Assembly (NCBI GenBank): GCA_004292955.1
Contig: RDXX01000009.1
Span: 62,001-126,000, forward strand
Source of the DNA: Oscillatoriales cyanobacterium
GTDB taxonomy: Bacteria; Cyanobacteriota; Cyanobacteriia; Cyanobacteriales; Microcoleaceae
Reading direction: 5' to 3'
DNA length: 64,000 bases
Shown: piece by piece, positions 54,465 to 62,268 of the stretch
Layout of the letters: each line of letters starts with the position of its first letter
Position numbering within the stretch: position 1 is the stretch's first letter
Notes under the pieces: generated by a model
The model's database searches: none
The model's input: only the letters and a program-made list of their open reading frames with translations
What the model was told of the DNA's origin: nothing
Made by a program: the position numbers and the translations under genes

Positions 54465-54772
54465 AAATCTTCCACCGGTGTAGAGAAACCGGGTTTTTTA
54501 ACGAAAATATTTGCCCAAAATGCTCATTCTCACAGTTGGCGATCGCAAGTGTCACAATACTTAAAGGTTTTTTAGGTACGTAGTTGCGCTTCAGCGCTCA
54601 AGCGCAACTACGTACCTTTTTGAATCTGTCTCGGTTAAAAAACCCGGTTTCTTGGTAGTGCGGCCTCTACTATTTGCCAAACAATCCCCAATCCCCAATC
54701 CAAAATCCCCAATCCTCAATTCAAAATCCAAAATCTTCAATCCAAAATCTAAAATCTAAAATCCAAAATCGA
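54465..54772. other. Intergenic region with hairpin repeat and STRR before ssrA
   Basis: It holds a GTACGTAGTTGCGC hairpin (54572-54620), GAGAAACCGGG palindromes (about 54480 and 54636), CCCCAATCC repeats and an AATCTAA-type array (54735-54770) that ends exactly where the ssrA promoter begins. Confidence 0.5.
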
Positions 54773-54801
54773 TTGACGTTATACAAAATATTAGCTATGA
54801 T
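54773..54801 (+). promoter_or_regulatory. Sigma-70-type promoter of ssrA
   Basis: TTGACG (54773-54778) and TATGAT (54796-54801) are separated by exactly 17 bp, close to the consensus. The mature tmRNA 5' end at 54814 lies 12 bases beyond the -10 box. Confidence 0.85.
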
Positions 54802-54813
54802 TAGAGAACACGA

Positions 54814-55201
54814 GGGGCTGTAATGGTTTCGACAGGGTGGCGAAAGCTGCTCCGTGATGCAGGTCGAGAGGGAGTCTACTCTCGTTAATATCGGCTCAAA
54901 AAAAATAGTAAATGCGAACAACATCGTTCCTTTCGCTCGCAAAGCCGTAGCTGTAGCCTAAAAACTTCTCTAGCTTGGTTCAGAGTGTATGCCGCTTAAC
55001 TCCGTTAAAGGCAGCATAACAACCCCCAACGGATGCCCTAGCTAAACGTTTCTAGTCGTCTAGCCGGGAAAGCAATCACTAGAAAATCCTCCCATTTAGG
55101 ATAAAGATGGTTCCCGCCCCAAGGATCAGAGGGGATAAACCTGTGAACGATCGGAAGGTAAATACCCATTTTGGACGGCAGTTCGATTCTGCCCAGTTCC
55201 A
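54814..55201 (+). ncRNA. ssrA: tmRNA
   Basis: The 5' end GGGGCTGTAATGGTTTCGAC and the 3' end GGTTCGATTCTGCCCAGTTCC-like tRNA arm form the tRNA-like domain; GGGGCUG pairs with CAGUUCC. The tag frame begins at GCG 54915 and reads ANNIVPFARKAVAVA, then TAA. This is very close to other cyanobacterial tags. The 3' CCA is not encoded (genome reads ATA). It is a one-piece tmRNA, unlike the two-piece form of some marine cyanobacteria. It rescues stalled ribosomes together with SmpB. Confidence 0.95.
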
Positions 55202-55260
55202 TAAAAAAGGTAGCGTAAAATCAATGGTTTAAGCCATTTGAAAGTTACCTTAAAGCATAA

Positions 55261-55292
55261 AAAGGGCAGAGAATTAATTCTCTGCCCTTTTT
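55261..55292 (+). terminator. Rho-independent terminator of ssrA
   Basis: A perfect 10-bp stem GGGCAGAGAA / TTCTCTGCCC with a 4-base loop is preceded by an A-run and followed by TTTTTG. It begins 60 bp past the mature 3' end. Confidence 0.92.
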
Positions 55293-55768
55293 GTTTGGGC
55301 TATATCTCAAAGGAGTGATATCAAATCCGGTAGCATCGGAATTATTAGTAGCCAAAATCAGGAGACGGCAGTGCCGTGTCCCTACCGACAAATATTGTAG
55401 GGAGACGGCACTGCCCTGGACTCTATATCATTCTGGTGTAACCGGAATTGATATCATATCAATTTCATTAGTATCGCAATGATATAAACGGACGAGACGG
55501 CAGTGCCGTGTCCCTACAATTAATCATGGTAGGGACACGGCACTGCCGTCTCCTCTTCATTCCTCAACCATAAGTTAGCAACCCATTAGTCAAGCTTGGG
55601 GATCAGATAACTATAACTTCCCCTCATCTATCGGTTCTTGGGGCCTGTCCGGCGATATACTGATATGCGGTAAAGCATTAAAAATCTTTACAAACACCCA
55701 AATCTCCAAGCCTACTCCTACTAAGGATGGGTGAAAAATTATATGGCGATCGCTCAAAAGCTGGAAAA
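55293..55768. mobile_element. Two AGGAGACGGCAGTGCCGT hairpin elements upstream of ndhA
   Basis: A full element (about 55316-55457; left ATATCAAATCCGGTAGC, right GGTGTAACCGGAATTGATAT) is followed by a core-only copy (55488-55556). Together they fill most of the ndhA leader. The rest (55557-55768) holds the ndhA promoter region, with no firm -35/-10 pair visible. Confidence 0.65.
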
Positions 55769-56887
55769 ATGAACCCAGGAATTGACTTACAAGGAAGTTT
55801 TGTAGAAGCCCTAACGAATTTGGGCTTACCGGCGGACATCGCCCACGTGCTTTGGCTGCCACTGCCGATGGTGCTGATGGTTGTCGGTGCTGTATTCGGG
55901 GTACTGACTAGCGTCTGGCTAGAGCGGAAAATTTCCGCCGCCGCTCAACAGCGGATTGGCCCCGAATTCCTCGGCCCTCTGGGAGTCCTAGCACCCGTTG
56001 CTGACGGCATGAAGTTGGTATTCAAAGAAGACATTGTACCGGCAAAAGCTGACGCGCTGCTGTTCACGCTCGGCCCGGTAATTGTCGTGATTCCAGTGTT
56101 TCTGTCCTACTTGATCGTACCCTTCGGAGAGCATATGCTCATCGCCGATATGGGGACAGCGATATTTCTCTGGATTGCTCTTTCTAGCATTCAGCCGATC
56201 GGCTTGCTGATGTCTGGCTATGCTTCTAACAACAAATACGCCCTCCTCGGCGGACTCAGAGCCGCTGCTCAATCCCTCAGCTACGAAATTCCCCTAGCTT
56301 TGGCAGTATTGGCAGTTGTGATGATGTCCAACAGCTTAAGTACGATCGACATCGTACACCAACAAGCCGGCTACGGCATTGTCGGCTGGAACGTCTGGCG
56401 CCAACCCGCAGGTTTCCTGATTTTCTGGATTGCAGCACTAGCCGAATGCGAACGTTTACCCTTTGACTTACCCGAAGCAGAAGAAGAATTGGTAGCAGGA
56501 TATCAGACTGAGTATACAGGCATGAAATTTGCCTTATACTACATCGCTTCCTACGTTAACCTCGTCCTTTCTTGCCTGCTAGTAGCCGTTTTGTACCTCG
56601 GTGGTTGGGAATGCCCGATTCCCGTCGGAGTTATCACAAATGCCCTGGGATTGAGCGAAACAACTCCTTGGCTACAGGTAATTACCGGCACGCTAGGCAT
56701 TACAATGACCTTGTTGAAAGCCTACTTTTTCCTGTTCTTGGCAGTTCTGCTCCGTTGGACTCTGCCACGAGTTCGGATTGACCAATTGCTAGATTTGGGA
56801 TGGAAGTTTTTGCTTCCGGTTGCTCTAGTTAACTTGCTATTGACCGCAGCTTTGAAACTTGCCTTTCCCTTTGCTTTTGGCGGTTAA
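55769..56887 (+). CDS. ndhA: NAD(P)H dehydrogenase subunit 1 (NDH-1 membrane subunit)
   Basis: The start at ATG 55769 ([21 protein letters not shown]) is the family start; an upstream in-frame TTG adds nothing conserved. The 372-residue protein has eight membrane helices and the quinone-site loops: [48 protein letters not shown], and the acidic loop [35 protein letters not shown]. It is part of the thylakoid NDH-1 complex for cyclic electron flow and respiration, first gene of ndhA-ndhI-ndhG-ndhE. Confidence 0.97.
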   Translation: MNPGIDLQGSFVEALTNLGLPADIAHVLWLPLPMVLMVVGAVFGVLTSVWLERKISAAAQQRIGPEFLGPLGVLAPVADGMKLVFKEDIVPAKADALLFTLGPVIVVIPVFLSYLIVPFGEHMLIADMGTAIFLWIALSSIQPIGLLMSGYASNNKYALLGGLRAAAQSLSYEIPLALAVLAVVMMSNSLSTIDIVHQQAGYGIVGWNVWRQPAGFLIFWIAALAECERLPFDLPEAEEELVAGYQTEYTGMKFALYYIASYVNLVLSCLLVAVLYLGGWECPIPVGVITNALGLSETTPWLQVITGTLGITMTLLKAYFFLFLAVLLRWTLPRVRIDQLLDLGWKFLLPVALVNLLLTAALKLAFPFAFGG

Positions 56888-57107
56888 TTCATAATAGGTA
56901 AAGGGAGCTGTAGGGAAACGGCACTGCCGTCTCCTGATTGCCGGATATAACTGTAGGGAAACGGCACTGCCGTCTCCTGATTGCCGGATATAACTGTAGG
57001 GAAACGGCACTGCCGTCTCCTGATTGCCGGATAAAAATACCTGTTAACTCTCATTACCTATTATGAATTAGCAATTACCAAAAACTCAAGTACAGAGAGA
57101 GAAAACG
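56888..57107. repeat. Three 43-bp tandem repeats between ndhA and ndhI
   Basis: The unit CTGTAGGGAAACGGCACTGC... (43 bp) is repeated at 56908-56950, 56951-56993 and from 56994. Each contains the GGCACTGCC hairpin core found in the MITE-like element upstream of ndhA. They are almost identical, indicating a recent amplification inside an operon. Confidence 0.9.
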
Positions 57108-57686
57108 ATGCTAAAATTCCTCAATCAAGTAGGCGAATACGCCAAAGAGACTGTTCAAGCTGCTAAGTATATCGGCCAAGGACTAGCAGTGACCTTCGAT
57201 CACATGAGACGCCGACCAGTTACAGTGCAGTATCCTTACGAGAAACTAATTCCTTCCGAACGTTTTCGGGGCAGAATTCACTTTGAATTTGACAAGTGCA
57301 TCTCCTGCGAAGTCTGCGTTCGGGTATGTCCAATCAACTTACCTGTTGTAGATTGGGAATTTAACAAAGAAACTAAGAAGAAGCAACTCAAGCACTACAG
57401 TATCGATTTCGGGGTGTGTATCTTCTGCGGTAACTGTGTAGAATATTGTCCGACTAATTGTTTGTCGATGACAGAAGAATACGAGTTAGCCGCCTACGAA
57501 CGTCATGAATTGAATTATGACAACGTGGCCCTCGGACGTTTACCATACAAGGTTTCAGACGATCCGATGGTGACACCGTTGCGCGAATTCGCTTATTTGC
57601 CGAAAGGTGTGATGGATCCTCATGAAGTTTCCTACACCGATCGCCGTGCAGGTCTCCGCCCAGAGGAAATTCAGGAAAGTAAGTAA
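57108..57686 (+). CDS. ndhI: NAD(P)H dehydrogenase subunit I (8Fe ferredoxin-like)
   Basis: The 192-residue protein has two [4Fe-4S] motifs: [16 protein letters not shown] (about 64-79) and [16 protein letters not shown] (about 104-119). The N-terminal amphipathic helix ([47 protein letters not shown]) docks it to the membrane arm. It carries electrons toward plastoquinone. The start is ATG 57108. Tandem repeats lie on both sides of the gene. Confidence 0.97.
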   Translation: MLKFLNQVGEYAKETVQAAKYIGQGLAVTFDHMRRRPVTVQYPYEKLIPSERFRGRIHFEFDKCISCEVCVRVCPINLPVVDWEFNKETKKKQLKHYSIDFGVCIFCGNCVEYCPTNCLSMTEEYELAAYERHELNYDNVALGRLPYKVSDDPMVTPLREFAYLPKGVMDPHEVSYTDRRAGLRPEEIQESK

Positions 57687-57894
57687 TGGGAATGGGGAAT
57701 GGGGAATCGGTAATTGGGAATGGGGAATGGGGAATGGGGAATCGGTAATAAGTTATTGGAACTAACAAACAACAAATTACCAACTACCAACTACCAATTA
57801 CCAATTGCCAATTACCAATTGCCAATTACCAATTCTCAATTACCAATGCCCAATTACCGATGGCCAATGCCCAATTAACAAAGGATTAAATATT
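57687..57894. repeat. GGGAATG and CCAATTA heptamer arrays between ndhI and ndhG
   Basis: A GGGAATG-type array (57688-57745) is followed by an inverted-sense CCAATTA/CCAACTA array (57774-57880). The two could pair to form a long hairpin. The AAAGGA ribosome binding site of ndhG follows at 57879. Confidence 0.8.
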
Positions 57895-58518
57895 GTGAAT
57901 CTAGCCGAAGGGGTTCAAATTGTTTCATTTGGCATACTCGCCGTAATGATGATTGGAGGAGCATTAGGAGTAGTCCTGTTCTCCAACATCGTTTACTCAG
58001 CATTTCTGCTGTGTGGCGTATTTACCAGCATTGCCGGCTTGTACCTATTGTTGAATGCTGACTTTGTAGCAGCAGCCCAAATCTTAATTTATGTTGGCGC
58101 TGTTAACGTCTTAATTTTGTTTGCCATCATGTTGGTAAACAAACGAGAAGAGTTCCGCACAATTCCTAACGCTTGGGTGCGTCAAGTCGCAACCGCAGTC
58201 GTTTGTGCTGGTTTGTTTGCGCTGTTGGGTACAATGGTCGTGTCTACTCCTTGGGCGATCGTGACAACGACGGGAGCACCCGCCGAAAGTTCGATCGTGA
58301 CGATCGCCAAACACTTCTTCACCGACTATTTGCTACCTTTCGAGTTAGCATCGGTATTTTTGTTGATGGCAATGGTAGGAGCAATTGTGTTGGCGCGCCG
58401 CGATTTCTTTGCGGATGAACTGTCCGTGAAGCAATCAGATACACCAGCTTTTAGTTTGCCTGAACGCCCCCGCGAATTAGTTTCAGCCGGTGATGTTTCT
58501 TCACCGGAAACAAAGTAA
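57895..58518 (+). CDS. ndhG: NAD(P)H dehydrogenase subunit 6
   Basis: The start is GTG 57895 (VNLAEGVQIVSFGIL) with AAAGGA upstream; the preceding in-frame codons are made of the CCAATTA repeat and are not coding. The 207-residue protein has five membrane helices with the family block GLYLLLNADFVAAAQILIYVGAVNVLILFAIMLVNKRE, and FELASVFLLMAMVGAIVLAR. The C-terminal 35 residues are hydrophilic. It belongs to the NDH-1 membrane arm. Confidence 0.96.
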   Translation: MNLAEGVQIVSFGILAVMMIGGALGVVLFSNIVYSAFLLCGVFTSIAGLYLLLNADFVAAAQILIYVGAVNVLILFAIMLVNKREEFRTIPNAWVRQVATAVVCAGLFALLGTMVVSTPWAIVTTTGAPAESSIVTIAKHFFTDYLLPFELASVFLLMAMVGAIVLARRDFFADELSVKQSDTPAFSLPERPRELVSAGDVSSPETK

Positions 58519-58636
58519 TTGTAGGGTGTGCACTGCGTACCTATCTGTTCGTCAGGCGAGAAACCTGGTTTCTGTTCGCAGCCTCTGTATCTGCCTGTTT
58601 TGTAGTAATTTAGACTGAGAGCAACTCCCAAAAATT

Positions 58637-58948
58637 ATGCAACTGCAACTCCAGTATTTCCTGTTATTAGCTGCTGCACTTTTCTGCATTGGCATTTACG
58701 GTTTAATTACCAGCCGAAACGCCGTGCGGGTATTAATGTCGATCGAGTTGATGCTGAATGCAGTCAATCTCAATCTGATGGGTTTTTCTAACTATCTTGA
58801 CCCCGTACAGATTAAAGGTCAAGTATTTACTGTTTTTGTAGTAACCGTTGCGGCTGCTGAGGCTGCTGTTGGTTTGGCGATCGTCTTGGCGATTTACCGC
58901 AACCGCAATACCGTAGACATGGAAGAGTTTAATCTGCTGAAATGGTAA
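58637..58948 (+). CDS. ndhE: NAD(P)H dehydrogenase subunit 4L
   Basis: The 103-residue protein has three membrane helices and the conserved glutamates of NuoK/Ndh[21 protein letters not shown] and [22 protein letters not shown]. Length is normal. It is the last gene of the ndhAIGE operon. An imperfect hairpin with GAGGGTTG / CAACCCTC arms (58981-59038) may terminate the operon. Confidence 0.97.
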   Translation: MQLQLQYFLLLAAALFCIGIYGLITSRNAVRVLMSIELMLNAVNLNLMGFSNYLDPVQIKGQVFTVFVVTVAAAEAAVGLAIVLAIYRNRNTVDMEEFNLLKW

Positions 58949-59855
58949 TCAGCGGTCATTAAGCTGTCAGAATTAAGGTGGAGGGTTGACCAAATTGGGG
59001 AATTTCGGTGCTTTAGCTCAAATATCCCCAACCCTCAACCCAATAAATTAGAAGCAAAAGACCATCAAGGGCGATCGGCTAATAGAGATAAGCTTGAATT
59101 TTTTTCAGATGTCGCAAAACTATAAAATGTCTGAAAAGTATCGTGTAATACCACTTCAAACAACTTCAAACCAAAGCTCCCAGAGCAGTTGGTAAAAATC
59201 CTAATTACTGCCAATTCTCAATAAAGTCGCTGTAGAATACAGCAATACAGATAATTTTTCTAGCCAATACTTCGGACGGGTGCATCTGGCGCAAGGCAAA
59301 TATGTTTGTAGGGGCGAAGCATGACCGAAATCAATATGAGATGATAACTAATAACTTATATGCGGTCATGCTTCGCCCTCTTGAAAAGTGAGATGCACTC
59401 CTTCGGACAGTATTCGATCGCCAAGAAGAGCATCAAAGTTTCAAGGGGAGTCGGTAATCGAGTTGCCAACGGAAAATCAAGGGTTTCAGACTACAACTAA
59501 AAACTGTCCGGACTATTGCTCATAATTGTAGCTTATTTTAAATATCGCGATCCCGAAAGGGTGCAGTAGCGATCTGAATTTTGGAAACTTTGCTACTTGT
59601 AAGGAGTTTTTGTGTTACTTAAGTTCGGGTATCTTAAAAATTAGCAATTCCCGATTGTAACCTACCGAATTCATTGGGGCTATCGTACCATTTTTTTAAC
59701 TTATATTGAGTCATATCGGACAATCTATAGCAGTGGAAAGTGGACAGTTGACAGTTGACAGTTGCAGAACCCGAATCAAATCATTGATGCAGTACGGGTA
59801 TCGGCTCTATTCATGAAGTTATTTATGCCCTCACCGATGTGGCGGTTGCTATAGT
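58949..59855. other. Intergenic region between ndhE and histidine kinase
   Basis: About 900 bp with a GAGGGTTG...CAACCCTC hairpin (58981-59038), the GGGTGCATCT element (59278-59400) and a short TTGACAG array (59738-59765). GGCGGTTGCTATAG immediately precedes the histidine kinase start; the same motif is near 587. No protein-coding frame is recognised. Confidence 0.5.
59278..59400. mobile_element. MITE-like element, GGGTGCATCT family, copy 2
   Basis: A 123-bp element with ends GGGTGCATCTGGCGCAAGG and AGATGCACTC around GGGGCGAAGCATGACCG / GCGGTCATGCTTCGCCC arms. Flanked by the 8-bp direct repeat CTTCGGAC (59270-59277 and 59401-59408). It is oriented like copy 1. Confidence 0.88.
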
Positions 59856-62261
59856 ATGAGAAAAATTCAAAAACATACTGGTAAAGCCTTTGTAACTGCT
59901 GCGAGCGCAGCCTTATCAATTCTGGCGGCTACCATGATTCTCGATCGCTCGGAAACTCAGCGATTTCAGGAACAACAACAGGCAGATACTCTCAATCAAC
60001 TGAGTACCGTGCGAGCCCGTTTGGAAGGGGCAATTAACACCAGACTTCTTCTCGTAGAAGCTTTAGTCACTCATGCTTCAACCCGTCCCGAACTCACCCA
60101 AGATGAATTTACAGCTATTGCTTCTCCTCTGTTGGAGAGGTATCGAGGGATTCGGAGTACGAACCTAGCCAAAAAATCGGCGATTAGTCATATTTATCCG
60201 GTTGTAGGCAACGAAAAAGCTGTTGGGTTAAACTTAGCAGCAACGCCGACCCAAAAAGAAGCTGTCGATCGAACTATTGCCTCAAAAAAATCGGTTGTTG
60301 CCGGCCCGGTTAAACTCGTACAAGGCGGTACTGCATTTATTAACCGATCGCCTATTTTTGTCAAATCAATAGAGGGAAAATCTGAATATTGGGGACTCGC
60401 GAGTATTTTGGTCAATCCCGAAACTATCTATGAAGAAGCCGGATTGTTACAAGAATCATCTAACTTAAAATATGTACTGCGTGGCAAAGATGGATTGGGG
60501 GAAAAAGGTGAGGTTTTTTTCGGCAATGGGGCAATTTTTCAGGAAAAACCCGTTTTTCTTTCCGTCACGTTACCGAACGGTTCTTGGCAGTTGGCCGCCG
60601 TTCCTAAAACTGGATGGTATGACCATTCACCAGTTACTATTTGGTTGAGGGGAGGAGGTATGGCGATCGCACTTGTGGGAAGCATCGGTGTCTTCATTTT
60701 AGCTAGCGAACCGGCACGGTTGCAATTGGCGATCGATCGCGCCACCGCCGCATTGCGCCAAAATGAAGAAACACTCAAACAGAAGAATGCCGAGATGAAA
60801 GCCTTGAATTCAGCGTTATCTGAAAGCGAAGGTCGCCTATCGCAATTCCTCGATGCCATGCCCATTGGTGTTTTTGTCACCGACAGTCACGGAAATCCCT
60901 ACTACACCAATCAAACTGGACAGCATCTTCTCGGTCAAGGTGTGGTAGCATCCGTTGCCGAACAAATTCAGATTCAATACAAAATTTACCAAGCTGGTAG
61001 CGATCGCATTTATCCTCAAGAATCAGATCCCCTGTTAAATGCGTTGCAAGGAAAAAGCGTGCGTCGCGAGGATATGGAAATTCATCATCCAGACAAAATT
61101 ATTCCCATTGAAAGCGCAGGAACGCCGATTTACGATGCGGATGGAAACCTAAGTTATGCGATCGCAGCTTTCCAGGATATCACCGAACGCAAACAAGCTG
61201 AAAAATTGCGCGAAGATTACAATCGAACATTAGAGGAACAAGTTGCCGAACGCACAGCCGAACTATCCCAAACCTTAACCGAACTCCAACTAACTCAAGA
61301 TGAATTAGTGCAATCGGAAAAAATGGCAGCATTAGGTCAACTCGTAGCAGGAGTTGCTCACGAAATTAACACCCCGTTAGGAGCAATTCGCTCTTCTGTT
61401 AGTTATATTACCGACTTTCTCAACGAAAACCTCAGCCAATTTCCCACATTATTTCGCGAACTTACCCCAGAACGAGAAACACAATTTTTGGAATTGTTGC
61501 AACGATCCATTGCCAACACCACGATCGTATCCGGTCGCGAACGCCGACAACTCAGAAAAACAATTACTAGCCAACTCGCAGCCCAAAACATTGAGAAATC
61601 TGAAGGATTAGCCAATATCCTCCTCGACTTAGGAGTTCACGATCGCCTCGAACCTTTATTCTCACTTCTACGACAAAGCGACAGCGACCAATTTCTCAAA
61701 ACTGTACGGGCCTTTGTGCGCTTGCAGGCCAGCACCCGAGATATTAACATCGCCAGCGATCGTGCCGCCAAAGCCGTGTTTGCCCTAAAAACCTACGCCC
61801 GACACGACTCTAGCGGTGAAACAATCGAAGCCAACATCCTCGACGGCATAGATGCAGTTTTGACCCTCTATCAAAGTCAGATCAGACAGGGTATAGAATT
61901 AACTAAAAACTACGAACATATCCCACCCATTCAGTGTTATTTTGACGAACTCAACCAAGTGTGGACGAATTTGATTCATAACGCCCTACAAGCGATGAAT
62001 AACAAAGGATCTCTCACCGTTAACGCAATTCACAATCACGAAAATATCCAAATTAGCATTGCCGACAGTGGCACGGGGATTCCCCCAGAAATCCACTCGA
62101 AAATATTCCAACCTTTCTTTACCACTAAACCTCCAGGCGAAGGAAGCGGATTAGGACTGGATATCGTTCGCAAAATCGTTGCAAAACATCGGGGACAGAT
62201 TACTTTTGAATCTCGTCCAGGTCAAACCACATTTACAGTTATCCTACCAATAGAGCGTTAA
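59856..62261 (+). CDS. CHASE-PAS sensor histidine kinase
   Basis: The 801-residue protein has a membrane helix (about 10-30), a CHASE-type extracytoplasmic domain (about 40-260; FTAIASPLLERYRGIRSTNLAKKSAISHIYPV), a second helix (about 267-285; GMAIALVGSIGVFILA), a coiled coil, a PAS domain (about 325-445; FLDAMPIGVFVTDSHGNPYYTN, AAFQDITERKQ) and a kinase core with H-box LVAGVAHEINTPLGAIRSS. Between the H-box and ATPase is an unusual insert of about 110 residues (GRERRQLRKTITSQLAAQNI, LANILLDLGVHDRLEPLF). The ATPase ends in PPGEGSGLGLDIVRKIVAKHRG. The next gene follows after 7 bp and encodes a similar kinase. Confidence 0.93.
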   Translation: MRKIQKHTGKAFVTAASAALSILAATMILDRSETQRFQEQQQADTLNQLSTVRARLEGAINTRLLLVEALVTHASTRPELTQDEFTAIASPLLERYRGIRSTNLAKKSAISHIYPVVGNEKAVGLNLAATPTQKEAVDRTIASKKSVVAGPVKLVQGGTAFINRSPIFVKSIEGKSEYWGLASILVNPETIYEEAGLLQESSNLKYVLRGKDGLGEKGEVFFGNGAIFQEKPVFLSVTLPNGSWQLAAVPKTGWYDHSPVTIWLRGGGMAIALVGSIGVFILASEPARLQLAIDRATAALRQNEETLKQKNAEMKALNSALSESEGRLSQFLDAMPIGVFVTDSHGNPYYTNQTGQHLLGQGVVASVAEQIQIQYKIYQAGSDRIYPQESDPLLNALQGKSVRREDMEIHHPDKIIPIESAGTPIYDADGNLSYAIAAFQDITERKQAEKLREDYNRTLEEQVAERTAELSQTLTELQLTQDELVQSEKMAALGQLVAGVAHEINTPLGAIRSSVSYITDFLNENLSQFPTLFRELTPERETQFLELLQRSIANTTIVSGRERRQLRKTITSQLAAQNIEKSEGLANILLDLGVHDRLEPLFSLLRQSDSDQFLKTVRAFVRLQASTRDINIASDRAAKAVFALKTYARHDSSGETIEANILDGIDAVLTLYQSQIRQGIELTKNYEHIPPIQCYFDELNQVWTNLIHNALQAMNNKGSLTVNAIHNHENIQISIADSGTGIPPEIHSKIFQPFFTTKPPGEGSGLGLDIVRKIVAKHRGQITFESRPGQTTFTVILPIER

Positions 62262-62268
62262 AAAAAAA

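Noticed and set aside
55488-57036. Possible CRISPR array because of repeated palindromes near ndhA
   Set aside because: The repeats are directly tandem (43 bp, no unique spacers) or isolated hairpins; no cas gene is present.
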